64,000 nt of DNA. Source: Dipteris shenzhenensis. Lineage: Eukaryota > Polypodiophyta > Polypodiopsida > Gleicheniales. The notes below the pieces were generated by a model, which did not search any database, was not told where the DNA came from, and worked only from the letters and a program-made list of their open reading frames with translations. A program made the translations under genes and the position numbers. Location: assembly GCA_047967505.1 (NCBI GenBank), contig CM106541.1; one strand, given 5' to 3'. Position 1 is the stretch's first letter. Every line of letters starts with the position of its first letter. This document shows, one piece after another, positions 11,406 to 21,339 of the stretch.

Positions 11406-11676
11406 TGTGAGAGATTAGGGAGAGAGAGAGAGCAAGAGAGATTGAGCTTGAGAGCTGAAAGCTTGAGAGCTGAGTTGCAATAGAAGAGTGTAAAGAGTTC
11501 AACTCAAAGAGTGAGAGATAAGGTTTTGTCCTAGTGACAAAACCTTAGTAGTCACTAACCATAGTTAGTGAACTAACTGCGGTTAGGGGGAAAAACCTCT
11601 TAAAGAGGGAAAAGTGCCCCTAACTAGCTTATTAAATTACATTGGTCACTGCTGAATTATATCTATAATTCTAACA
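11406..11676 (-). repeat. C1 3' LTR, inverted
   Basis: This is the reverse complement of the LTR at 12648-12903, with an extra duplicated GAGCTTGAGAGCTGA-like stretch. On the minus strand it starts TGTTAGAATTATA and ends CTCACA. A polypurine tract (minus-strand AAGGGGG, 11677-11683) abuts its start, as expected for a 3' LTR. It belongs to the inverted 3' block of copia element C1. Confidence 0.9.
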
Positions 11677-11821
11677 CCCCCTTGCAGTGCCAATGTCATG
11701 TACAAGGCTGATCAATCACCAAACGGATATAAGTTCAGGGCATTGCAAAATGCCTCAAACTTTTCACGTGGTAGTGCTTTGGTGAAAATATTTGCAACGT
11801 TGTCATGTGTGGACACAAAGA

Positions 11822-12647
11822 TCATACTGATCTCTCCTGCATGCAACTTCTCTCTGAGTAGTGATAGTGAACCTCAATGTGCTTCGTGCGAGCATGAAAC
11901 ACTGGATTCTTTGCCACTGCAATGGCACTCTGACTATCAGTGAGAATTGGAGAAGGACCCTCCAAAGACAAATGAAGATCAGCAAATAGACGTTGCAGCC
12001 AGACACATTCAACTGTTGCTGTGAAAGCTACCCTGTACTCAGCTTCACATGATGAGGTAGCCACTGTAGATTGTTTCTTGCTCAGCCATGAAATGCAAGA
12101 TTTACCCAAAAAGAAACAATTGCCACTAGTGGACTGCCTAGTGTCATAATCACCAGCCCAATCTGAATCACTGCAGGCATGCATCTGCAAGTCACCCCCC
12201 CGGGGAAATAACAAGCCAAAAGACTTCATGCCCTGTAAATAACGGAAGATGCGCTTAACTGCCTGCCAATGCATAGTTTTTGGGCTGTGCATGTACCTGC
12301 TCACCTGAGATACTGCAAACTGAATATCAGGTCTAGTGTTGCAGAGATATATGAGGCATCCAACAGCCTGACTGTAAGATGTGGCATCAATTGATTCTCC
12401 TGCATCATGCATTGTGAGTTTCAGCCCCGGCTCCATGGGAGTGGCTATGGGCTTACAATCATGCATATTAAATCTGTCCAAGAGTTTCTGCACATACTTG
12501 GACTAAGACATAACAGTGCCATGTCTCTCTTGAGAGAACTGGATCCCCAAATAAAAGTGAAGCAGCCCCAAATCTGACATGTCAAAGGTGGTCTGCAAAT
12601 CAGCTTTGAAATCTGCAATTTTATCTTCATTGGACCCTGTGAGCAGT
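11822..12647 (-). pseudogene. C1 inverted pol end: RT C-terminus and RNase H (copia type)
   Basis: Read on the minus strand, the fragment starts within RT just after the YVDD region (LLTGSNED), passes through LGLLHFYLG and continues as copia RNase H. Landmarks are the SDSDWAGD block, the AEYR block and the ARTKHIEVHYH end that precedes the polypurine tract. The long open frame is 11822-12493. A TAG lies in frame near 12505, upstream. It contains exactly the part of pol missing from the plus-strand C1 element, which stops at YVDDLLLT (19608-19632). The minus-strand block ends where the plus-strand 5' LTR begins (12647/12648). Confidence 0.9.
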
Positions 12648-12903
12648 TGTTAGAATTATAGATATAATTCAGCAGTGACCAATGTAATTTAATAAGCTAG
12701 TTAGGGGCACTTTTCCCTCTTTAACAGGTTTTTCCCCCTAACCGCAGTTAGTTCACTAACTATGTTTAGTGACTACTAAGGTTTTGTCACTAGGACAAAA
12801 CCTTATCCCTCACTCTTTGAGTTGAACTCTTTACACTCTTCTATTGCAACTCAGCTCTCAAGCTCACTCTCTCTTGCTCTCTCTCTCTCCCCAATCTCTC
12901 ACA
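12648..12903 (+). repeat. C1 5' LTR
   Basis: 256 bp, TG at the start and CA at the end, followed after two bases by the primer-binding site. It contains a GAGTTGAACTC stretch and a CT-rich end. It would carry promoter and polyadenylation functions; no convincing TATA box was seen. Confidence 0.88.
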
Positions 12904-12905
12904 TT

Positions 12906-12917
12906 TGGTATCAGAGC
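12906..12917 (+). other. C1 primer-binding site (tRNA-iMet)
   Basis: TGGTATCAGAGC is the complement of the 3' end of plant initiator tRNA-Met, the standard primer of plant copia elements. It lies two bases after the LTR. Confidence 0.92.
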
Positions 12918-12969
12918 AGGTTGATCTTGCTCACTGCTCCTTCCCCGTTCAGCTTCAGCCTATAGCCCA

Positions 12970-13440
12970 CGCTCCTGCTGCTACATCCCGTCCGTACTTG
13001 CTCGAAGCAGTCAAACGGCTGCCCGTATAGCCGTACAACTGTACGAAATCCGTACCCTGCACGTCCATACCTTCCGTACCATATCCTATCGTATCGTACT
13101 TGCTGCATCCGTACCTTTCGTACCTGCAATCTTGTAGTACTATGCGACTGTATGGTTGTACAGCTCATCGCCGTACAGCCTCGTACGTACCTGCGCCGTA
13201 CGTTGTATCGTCGTACTAGCATGCGTCATATTTCGTACATCTGTCACGTACCTGCTTCCGTACAACTCATGCATCATACATGCATCCGTACCAGCATTAC
13301 CAGCCGTACACCATCAACCGTACCAGCCTTACCTACCGTACAGCCGTACACCATTGGCCGTACAGCTGTACGGTTCTTACTCCAAGTGTGTGTACCTGGC
13401 CGTACAAGTTGTACTTGCGCACATTGTACTTGCAGATAGC
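12970..13440 (+). promoter_or_regulatory. GTAC-rich leader of C1
   Basis: Dense CCGTAC/CGTAC motifs, like those of the LINE-A2 leader (1500-1943), fill this part of the untranslated leader. One site, 13257-13265, matches TNCGTACAA exactly and others (for example GCCGTACAA near 13029) miss by the first base. Several peptide-like open frames run through it on both strands because the motif has no stop codons; they are not genes. A regulatory role is inference. Confidence 0.5.
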
Positions 13441-13554
13441 CATTGTTTGGCTTATTTTTTGGGAGCACATTTGGGGCATCCTGTTTGTTGCAGACATTGC
13501 AATCAATTTGTAGATTCGGAGTTGGACTTGGAGCAAACATTGCAGATTTGGTCT

Positions 13555-13860
13555 AAAATTTGGGGCTTTCTGCTGAAATTGCAAAATTTGGGGCTTTCTG
13601 AGCTTATGCCCCTCTCTAGCTGCAACTTCAAGCTCGAAATTTGGGGCTTTTGATTCCGCAGTACAATTTCTTGAAGAAATTTGGGGATTTTGTAATTACA
13701 CTGCAATTTCGCAGTGAAATTTGGGGCTTTTGCAGACAGAGCGCAACTCTTGCAACATTTGGGGCTTTTGATCAATTTGCCCCTTTCTGGTTGCAATTTC
13801 GGGCCTATTTTGGGGCTTTCATGTTGGGAAAGCAATTTTGGAGTTTTCAGTTCATACTGC
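13555..13860 (+). repeat. Interspersed ATTTGGGGCTTT motif array in C1 leader
   Basis: The motif ATTTGGGGCTTT(T/C) or a close variant occurs about eight times at irregular spacing of 25-50 bases between 13558 and 13850, alternating with TTGCAA/GAAATTG phrases. It looks like a degenerate minisatellite or a set of repeated RNA elements between the primer site and gag. The leader has no other coding content up to 14055. Confidence 0.6.
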
Positions 13861-14055
13861 CTTTCTTGAAGTGTTTTACAGCACTTTTGGCAGATTCTGG
13901 AGAGTTTTTGATGCTTGGACAGATTTCTGATAGTGCAAGTGCAGAAATCTGAGTTGCATTTACAGCCAGTGCTTGGCTGTGTTTTTTGGGAGTTGTGCAT
14001 TTCATTCCCAGTAAGGGAATTCAGTTTTGTATCTGCTTAAATCTCTTTCTCAGAT

Positions 14056-14940
14056 ATGGCCCAGCAAAATCAGAATGACTTCCAGTTCGGTGGTCTTTCA
14101 CAGGAAGACAAGTTGGATGGTACCAACTACTCCCTCTGGAGTTTTATGGTACGCAAAATTCTGATTTCTCGCAATTTATGGGATTATGTGAATGGGGCAG
14201 CAGGTATGGCACCTATACCCCTCCCCAGCAAGGAGGTGGAAGAGGTCGTGCACAGGGTGCAGCTGCAAAACAAGTTGTTGGTGCAGCTATAGCCACTACT
14301 CCAGAACAGAAGAGATGGGATTCACGGGATGCCTTAGCTTTGTCATGCATCTCTCTTTCAGTGAAAAGATTTATCATTCCGCATATCCGGTCGTGTAAGA
14401 CCTCGAAGGCAGCGTGGGATATTTTAGAAAGCATGTATGCAGCCCGGAATGATGCAAGGGTATCTTTCTTGAAAAGAGAGTTAAGTAATACACTATGGAA
14501 GAGGGTGACTCCATGTCAGTTCACCTCACAAAGCTACAGGATCTCAGAGAGCAATTATTGAACATAGATGAGATTATTCCTGATTCAAAGATGATTACTA
14601 CCACTCTGAATTCTCTTCCTGAGTCTTATCTCAGCTTTCATACCTCGCTGAACTTATCATTGAGGGGGGGTGCAAATCCTCTCACTTTTCATGAGTTGAT
14701 AGGACTTCTGCTTCAGGAAGAGCAGACCAGGAAAAACTTGGCTTCATGTGCAGGTGAACAAGCTATGCTCTCAAAGTTTAAGTAAAAAACAAAGGGACGG
14801 GCAAAGACATCAGTAAATCAGCCTTCCAGTGGATCAGGACAGCCTTCACAAAAGGCTAAAAATGATGCAAGTAAGCCCAAGAAGAAGGGTTTTTGTCATT
14901 ACTGCAAAAAGCCAGGTCATCACATTGCAGAATGCAGGAA
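14056..14940 (+). pseudogene. C1 gag (capsid/nucleocapsid), frameshifted
   Basis: Gag packages element RNA into virus-like particles. The ATG at 14056 begins a typical copia gag N-terminus (LDGTNYSLWSFMVRK). The frame breaks near 14275 and again near 14490, and the capsid C-terminal part runs 14495-14785 up to a TAA. A CCHC knuckle, CHYCKKPGHHIAEC, lies at 14894-14935 in the next segment, followed by a lysine-rich stretch. Composition and order fit the copia UBN2/gag type. Not functional as read. Confidence 0.88.
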
Positions 14941-14974
14941 AAGGCTTGCAAAAGAGAAGAAAAACAGCTTCGGT

Positions 14975-15547
14975 ATGGCTGTTTCAGATTCAGCTCCTCA
15001 TGCATCTGACAGTGGGGATGCTGCAGCCAACTTTGTTGGACAGAATTATGCCTTTTTATCTTGCATTTCAGATTCTAGGCTGGCTGTTCCAGATGCTTGG
15101 GATAGTACAGCCACTTGTAATGATGATACATATGCATTTTTGACTTGCAGTTATGACTCTTCTACAGATGCATCTGCTTTCAGTGTGAATGAAACACTGA
15201 ACACTTGGTATTTTGATAGCGGTGCATCCAAGCATATCACTTCTAGGAAGTGTCTTTTTACTTCCTTGCATCCACCTCCCGTTGGTAAGAAAGTCACTTG
15301 TGCCAATAACTCATCATATTCAGTACGTGGCACAGGAGAAGTTGAGCTTACTGCCATTAATGGCTCAGTTTTCAGACTTTCAGATGTCTTATATGTGCCT
15401 GGTATCACCAAAAATCTTCTTTCGGTGTCCACTCTTAACGGAGCTGGATTTCAAGTCATCTTTGAGGATGACAAATGTGATGTTCGAGACAGGGAAGATG
15501 ATTATGCCTTAAGATTATCTGGTACTTTGCTGCGTGGGCTTTTTTAG
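14975..15547 (+). pseudogene. C1 protease region
   Basis: An aspartic protease segment: the active site DSGA is at 15215-15226 in the context WYFDSGASKHIT, followed by the typical copia stretch VLYVPGITKNLLSVS. The frame ends in TAG at 15545-15547, before the GAG-pre-integrase region, so the gag-pol polyprotein is cut here. The catalytic triad residues look intact. Confidence 0.88.
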
Positions 15548-15621
15548 CTTGATCTTTTTGAGAAAAGAGCAGCCCATGCTCTTGCAGTTTCTACCCCTAC
15601 TGCTGCCATGCAGAATGCATA

Positions 15622-17327
15622 ATTATGGCATGCCCGATATGGCCACATGCATGACAACAGCTTGATGACACTTCAAAAGCACTCTATGGTTGATGCATTG
15701 CCACCTCTTGAGATACCTCCTCCACATGCCTGTGAAGGGTGCATTTTAGGCAAGATGCATAGATTCCCCTTCAAAAAGGATGGTTCAGTTAAAGCTGTCC
15801 GCAAATTACAGCTTATACACAGTGATGTCTGTGGTCCCATGAGGACTCCATCATTGGGTGGTCATCTCTACTTTGTTACCTTTATTGATGATTACTCCAA
15901 TTTCACTTGGGTCTTTGGGCTAAAGCGCAAATCAGAAGTGTTCATGGTGTTTAAACACTTTTCAGCCATGGTTGAAAATGAAACCGGACTCAAGATACAG
16001 ACATTACGCACAGATAGAGGTGGGGAATACTTGTCTGCAGATTTTGATGCTTTTCTGAAAGGCAAGGGTATTGTGCATCAGCTCACAGTGAGGCTGACCC
16101 CTCAGCACAATGGCAAAGCTGAGAGGAAAAATAGAACTCTGATGGAGATGGACAGATGTATGCTGAAAAGCAAACACATGCCTCACAAATTTTGGCTTGA
16201 AGGTCTGATGTGTGCCAATTACATTTTAAATCGGGCTCCCACTAAGGCTTTAAAAACAAAAACTCCCTATGAGGTCTGGAATGGGAGAAAGCCTTTAGTG
16301 GATCATTTCCGAGTCTTTGGATGCCTTGCTTATGCTCATGTGCCAGTTGAATTTAGGCACAAGTTGTCAGATGAGGCCATTAAGTGCATATTTGTTGGGT
16401 ACAGTGCAGAAAGCAAGCGGTACCGTCTCTACAATCCTGCTACACGCAAGATCATTGTCAGTAGAGATGTGATATTTGCAGAAAATTCAGCTCACACTCA
16501 GGCTGAATTTCAAATGCCTTCTTCTTCAGAGGATGTCTTTGAGGGGTTGCTACCCATTGCCTTGGGTTCCCCTGCTGATATTTCTGATGCAAATCAGAAA
16601 TTACAGCCACCTCCCGATGCTTTAGTTCCGCCACAGGATGTCTTGCCACCTCCACAGGCAGTGGAACAGGTGGTGCAGCAAGAAATTGCAGACATACATG
16701 CAGCAAAAACAGTCCCAAACTGGCTGTTACAGACTCTCAGGGAGAGTAAAATTGATGCTTCGTTACCTGGCAGGACTCGCAGTGTAGCAAGGCACATGGA
16801 AGGTGCTAATTCAGTGGAATCAGCATATGCAAGTACACTTCTTAATGAGGAGGAGCCTGCCACATTCGAAGAAGCAAAGGACAATGTACATTGGATGAAT
16901 GCCATGCACGATGAGTTGCAGTTCATTGAAAAAAATCAGACTTGGGATGTTGTAGACTTGCCACCAGGTAAACATGCCATTGGCACACGATGGGTTTTCA
17001 AGGTCAAACGGAAGCCAGATGGCTCCATTGATAGAAACAAGGCAAGGCTAGTTGCTAAAGGCTATGCTCAGAAAAAGGGCATAGATTATGAGGAGACATT
17101 TGCTCCTACATCCCAGATGACCACCATCCGATCTATTATTGCAATGGCTGCACATTTTGAGTGGAATGTTCATCAGTTGGACATAAAAACAGCCTTCTTA
17201 AATGGAGACTTGCTGGAAGAGGTGTATGTCAAACAACCTCCAGGCTTTGAATTACAGCAAATGCACTTCAGGTATGCAAGCTAAACAAAGCTTTGTATGG
17301 GCTGAAATAGGCTCCTCGTGCATGGTA
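15622..17327 (+). pseudogene. C1 integrase and reverse transcriptase, first part
   Basis: Starts with the GAG-pre-integrase zinc region (LWHARYGHMH, then CEGCILGK). The integrase core follows with D (HSDVCGP), D (RTDRGGEY) and E (NGKAERKNR), the complete D,D-35-E set. RT begins near 16890 with the copia signature TRWVFKVKRKPDG and reaches KTAFLNGDL. A frameshift near 17270 ends the long frame at 17284, and a TAG interrupts the YGLK*AP block near 17310. The sequence is then split by C2 after TGGTA at 17323-17327 and resumes at 19502. Confidence 0.9.
17323..17327. repeat. Target-site duplication TGGTA, left of C2
   Basis: TGGTA here and at 19497-19501 flank C2. Removing C2 and one copy rejoins the codons of the RT block APRAWYAKIH, which confirms the insertion boundary. 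Confidence 0.88.
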
Positions 17328-17689
17328 TGTTGAAATGTGCAATGTCCAATTGTTGGGATATTGTGTTGGTACCCTAGAGGGGTATGTTTGTGGGAATTAT
17401 GGTAGCCACACAAGAGGATGTGGACTACATAAATGGATGTGGGACATTGGTCACCACAAGTTGGATGTGGATCAGAGGATGCCACACAGTAGACTTATGC
17501 CTTGAGACTCTCTATATAAGAGATCTATCATTGTATTGTTTATCAAGCATTGGAATAGATTGATTGAGTGTTGCCTACATTGTTGTATCTCCCGTAATGG
17601 ATTTTCTTGTATGGTTCAATCCTCCATGATTGTTACACTAATCTCATGTAGCCCTAGGCTTAGTGGCGGTCTCATTCAGTTTCTTATCA
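17328..17689 (+). repeat. C2 5' LTR
   Basis: 362 bp from TGTTGAAATG to TTATCA. TATATAAG at 17513-17520 is a good TATA box, about 170 bp before the LTR end. Its last 129 bp recur at 19368-19496 with one or two changes. Confidence 0.87.
17513..17520 (+). promoter_or_regulatory. TATA box in C2 LTR
   Basis: TATATAAG in the middle of the LTR, placed as expected for LTR-driven transcription. Confidence 0.65.
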
Positions 17690-17701
17690 TGGTATCAGAG
17701 C
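17690..17701 (+). other. C2 primer-binding site (tRNA-iMet)
   Basis: TGGTATCAGAGC follows the LTR without spacer. Confidence 0.92.
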
Positions 17702-17961
17702 TGGTAATCCACAAGCTTAGGTAGATTAGTGTGTTTTCTTTCATGTCTTTTGCATAGAGAAAAATAATGGCAACACTCTATCATTAGGGAGAGTTTTGTG
17801 TGAGATGATGCCTTCGCTGGATTTGGAGTAGCCATGAAAGAGCCAGGCTTGACTTGAAGTTTTCTACTATGAGAAAAGAAGACTGATGCAGGTTGTTGCT
17901 GCAAAAGATGTTGCTGCTTATGGAAGATGCAAAAGAAGATTGTTGCTAGGAGGAGATTGCA

Positions 17962-18234
17962 TTGCTTAAAGAACATTTTGCAAAGTTTGAAGAAGAGAAG
18001 GACACGCTGGTCGGAGAAAAAGAACAGGTCTTGAAGCAAATGAAGGACTTCAAGAGGAAGACGGAAGAGCTACAGGAGGAGTTTCTTATGCTGCAGGAGC
18101 AAAGAAAGTGCCTCGAAGAAAAAAAACTGGAGGCAGAATTAGTGCGCATTATTGCATTCGAAGAAGATACTGTGGATGTTGAGTTGCTGGTGTGTGAAGA
18201 TTGGAAGCTGTTGCAAGGTCGTGGTGAAGATTGA
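17962..18234 (+). CDS. C2 internal coiled-coil open frame, function unknown
   Basis: A 90-codon frame, highly charged and leucine-rich, with heptad-like spacing through about residues 1-62 (for example EEKDTLVGEKEQVLKQMKDF). It predicts a long coiled coil followed by an acidic tail. It matches no retrotransposon protein I know. Upstream in-phase sequence has several stops, so the natural start is uncertain. A second acidic frame follows at 18480-18674. It may be a captured host gene fragment carried by C2, or a chance product of purine-rich DNA. Confidence 0.3.
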   Translation: MLKEHFAKFEEEKDTLVGEKEQVLKQMKDFKRKTEELQEEFLMLQEQRKCLEEKKLEAELVRIIAFEEDTVDVELLVCEDWKLLQGRGED

Positions 18235-19367
18235 AGCTACCCAAGGAGGAGGCAGGATCAACTAAAGATTGTAGCTGTGAAAAAAGTTGCAGGGAGGAAG
18301 CTACTGTCATCATTGAGTTGCAAGAAAGAAGCTGCTGTGAAGAAAGGGGGTAGTTGCTGCAAAGAAGAGATGTTGCAAAGAAAAAAAGAGAACAGTGGCT
18401 GAGAGCTATGTTGAAGCGGTGTCAAAGATGACAGATTTGAAGCCAGTAAGATGCTATACATTACATCAGGAGAAACAACATGTGTAACCTCTTCGTGAAG
18501 AAACTGCTCACAGGAAATGTATGGGATAGGCTCGGGAAACAATCTGCTGAAGTGGTAGACAATAAGGAAGAAGAGGAGAAAGAGGAGGAGGAAGATGAAG
18601 GAAAGATTGAAGATGATCGAAAGCAACGAACAAAAGATACTCTTAGCCGTGATGGAGGTGAGCGAGACATTTGACTCGGCCATCAAGGACACACTGCCGC
18701 GATAGAAAAGCTTGCAGAAATGATCCAGGAATTCTGCAACAACAACAGCACCGGAGTGTAATATAATTTCTCCAAGGCGAGTCTAAAGCAGAAGATGAGC
18801 TTGAAAGGGAGATTAGTGTGAATGTTAATCAAAACAGAGAGTTGTTACGAGGGCTGCATGCTGTCGTTTGAACACGAGCCAGTTGTTCCTGCAATTGGGA
18901 GGAGTAAAGAGAAGTGTAAGCTATGAGAAAGGCACTGAAGAAGGCTCGTTGAAGAAGAGCATAACCGCAGATTGAAGGAGAACTCGACATGACGGCACGA
19001 GAGCAGCTGCAGCAGGAAAAAGATTGATGGTAGACGATTACAAACATGGAGCCAAAGTCCTTAGGGTTGGAACCCTACCTATTTCAGCCACATGCACATT
19101 ATCCTTACTTTATGCACCTTAAAAACCCCTTTTGTACAAGAAATTTTTTCTTACGCCTTGAAAAATTGGCGCAGCATTGGCTGGTATGGCAAATCATGGA
19201 TATGTTGTATCATGACCGAGATTATTGTGGGTGCCCTGCCCTTGCATTAACATAAAATGGATGTAATTCTCTCACCCATGTTTATGAGGGTCCTCTGCCC
19301 GAGCCCACGGGTGCTCAAAAAGATATTTGATTGTGGTGTGCAGTAGTGTACATTGATGATGCACCAC

Positions 19368-19496
19368 TGATTGAGTGTTGCCTACATTGTTGTATCTCCC
19401 GTAATGGATTTTCTTGTATGGTTCAATCCTCCATGATTGTTACACTAATCTCATGTAGCCCTAGGCTTAGTGGTGGTCTCATTCAGTTTCTTATCA
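19368..19496 (+). repeat. C2 3' LTR, 5'-truncated
   Basis: Matches 17561-17689 of the C2 5' LTR almost exactly; the first 233 bp are missing. The LTR end and the TGGTA duplication after it are intact, so the deletion lies between the interior and this LTR. Confidence 0.87.
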
Positions 19497-19501
19497 TGGT
19501 A

Positions 19502-19640
19502 TGCCAAGATTCATGCCTTTTTGACCAGCAAGGGGCTGCACAATAGTCCTACTGAGAGCACCCTCTACATCAGGATGGATGGGGGGGAAATTTTAGTCAT
19601 CCTTCTTTATGTCGATGACTTACTGCTCACAAGTTGTAAA
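19502..19640 (+). pseudogene. C1 reverse transcriptase, second part with YVDD
   Basis: Continues RT from the TGGTA split with KIHAFLTSKGL and reaches the catalytic YVDD at 19608-19619 and LLLT. Homology stops at about 19632, within about ten bases of the point where the inverted block at 12647 begins (both contain ACTGCTCACA). A TAA follows. Confidence 0.88.
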
Positions 19641-21339
19641 TAATATTCGGATTCTTTTGTTGGAGCTCGTGGAAGTGGGCCTAGGTCCATCGTCATTCCA
19701 TGGACATGTAAAGGGGACGGATCTATCGCTTGAAGTGTGCGCTGCGATAGTGGCACCAAAATTGCTCCTTGTTCAAAAAGGGAATACGTCAACAGGGTTC
19801 AAGGCTAGCGTCCATGTCGGGGTGAGGGGAATGGGTGCGTCGGGGACTAAGTGGTAACCGCCATGTGTGCACTTTGGATGGGTTCACCGCCAGTCATTGA
19901 AGGACTGGGTAATGAATTGAGTGAGGGGACGAACTTCCATGATTTCATAGAGATGGAGGCGAGAACCTTCGAGCTGAGCCTTCCAACGATGCATTAGGGC
20001 GCTGTCAAGTAGGTCTTAGAAGGAATGCAGATCAGGTCGCCATTGGATATCTTTGGGCGGGGATGAGGGGGGTGCTGGAGGGACATCATCGTCATAATTT
20101 GGCATAGGTTCCTCTTTAGCAGTCCGTGCGGCGGCGGGCGATAGATCAATGGACGTAGTACAAATTTTGTCGGTTTTAGGATCGTATTGAGCGCCTCATC
20201 TGGAAGGTCGACAAGAGCATTGGAGGAAATGGATTGGGAGGTCCCGTGCTATGCGGAGCTTGTGTTGGAGGCATTAGAGGAGTATTCCGGAAGGTTTGTG
20301 CGGGGGAGAGGGGGAGGGATGGGATTGGATTGGTGGGTTGCTGGGGGGGTTGGATGGTATCTCTAGGAGGTGGCTGTGGAATTTCGGCCGAGGGGGATGG
20401 TAGAGTTGAAGATGGCTACAACTTCCTGCCCTTCCTTCTCGGTGACATCTTCAGGGAGGCTACATGAGTAGTTTCAAAATTGCTGACGAGGGACTCGAGG
20501 GAGTCTTGGAGAGCTTGTAGCACCCGGTTATACAAAATGATGATTCCGAGGGGGCGGTAGGCAGTGGAGCGGTATGCAACTAGTTGCCCTTGCGTTTGGA
20601 CGACAGAGGCCCGGCTATAGATTTGCATTACTAGTAGTTGATGTCGACTTTGAGGCTATCAGGAGTGCAAACCCACATTGGTGTTCGAGTTGTAGGCATG
20701 CAGGAATTCCTTGAGCAGCTTCATGTCGAGGTGACAAGGCAGACGGTCCGCAAAATGGACCCAAGGCCTGTCAGAGCTAGGGAGGCTTGTACCTCTGGCT
20801 CCTTGAGGGATTGGTACACGGCCGTGTTGTAGTGGTGGAGGGTGTAATCATGCCCCTCATAGGCATCTCTGGAGTGGATTGCGCAGCCATTAAGTTGTTG
20901 TAGCCAAGCTTCTCGGAGCGGCGAGTGCGTCAGGGACCTCATGATCTTGTACTCTCCCTAGGTTGGAGCTGGGGTGCGCTTCTTGGATGTCTTTAGGAGG
21001 AGGTCACTGTCGCTGCTGATGGTTCTTGGGAGGCCTGTTGTGTTGAGATTTCCTCCTCTGTTTGCTGTTCCTCTGCTGAGACGTCTGAGGACATACGGAT
21101 TGTCCCTGAGGGTGTGCTCTGGGATTTAGAGGGGCCGGTGGGAAATGGATTTGGGGGGCGGAGGCTGAGTTTTGTCTCAAATTCGAAGAGCTCATTGTCG
21201 GGATTCATAAGGAACAAGGAGGGTTGTTGCGTGAGAAGAGAATCGGTTGAGGAGGACGAGGCTAAGGACATTCAAGGGTGGCTGGAATGCAGGTTGGAAG
21301 GGGACTGAGGGTTGAGGAAGATCTGGAAAAGTTTTGGTG
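19641..21339 (-). pseudogene. Unrecognised decayed minus-strand coding region
   Basis: GC-rich DNA with protein-like frames on the minus strand, broken by stops and frameshifts: a serine/proline/glutamate-rich segment at 20993-21271, a better preserved segment at 20721-20942 (with HSRDAYEGHDYTLHHYNTAV), 20416-20628, and a segment at about 19905-20030 (ALMHRWKAQLEGSRLHLYEI). I do not recognise the family. Because a minisatellite like the one upstream of the G3 gag precedes it on the minus strand, it may be the gag-like part of another LTR element, but no knuckle or protease is visible. Confidence 0.35.

Larger units (their letters stand above)
17328..19496 (+). mobile_element. C2, short non-autonomous LTR retrotransposon inside C1 RT
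   Basis: A 2.2-kb element with a 362-bp 5' LTR (17328-17689), an abutting tRNA-iMet primer site (17690-17701) and a 3' LTR reduced to its last 129 bp (19368-19496). A 5-bp target duplication flanks it. The interior has no gag, protease, integrase or full RT. It has a purine-rich segment encoding a coiled coil (17962-18234). A short phrase just before the 3' LTR (19335-19364, reading VVYIDDA) resembles a copia RT active site, so C2 may be a deletion derivative. It must have been mobilised by another copia element. Confidence 0.82.
12648..19640 (+). mobile_element. Ty1/copia element C1, plus-strand part (5' LTR to RT)
   Basis: Order 5' LTR, primer site, long leader, gag, protease, integrase, RT. 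The integrase-before-RT order makes it copia. The RT is interrupted by element C2 (17328-19496) and resumes at 19502, ending near 19640 shortly after YVDD. No downstream RNase H or 3' LTR follows; these lie inverted at 11406-12647. Several frameshifts and stops make it non-autonomous. Confidence 0.9.

Noticed and set aside
12648-12903. C1 as a nested insertion into an opposite-strand copia element
   Set aside because: The remainder of that second element should reappear in minus orientation after C1. Instead plus-strand RT ends at the same pol position, so inversion of one element fits better.
12906-12917. tRNA-like sequence
   Set aside because: Only the 12-base primer site is present; no tRNA gene folds around it. 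The same holds for 17690 and 32415.
13152-13653. Overlapping open frames on both strands in the C1 leader
   Set aside because: Repeated CGTAC motifs lack stops in several frames; no protein features.
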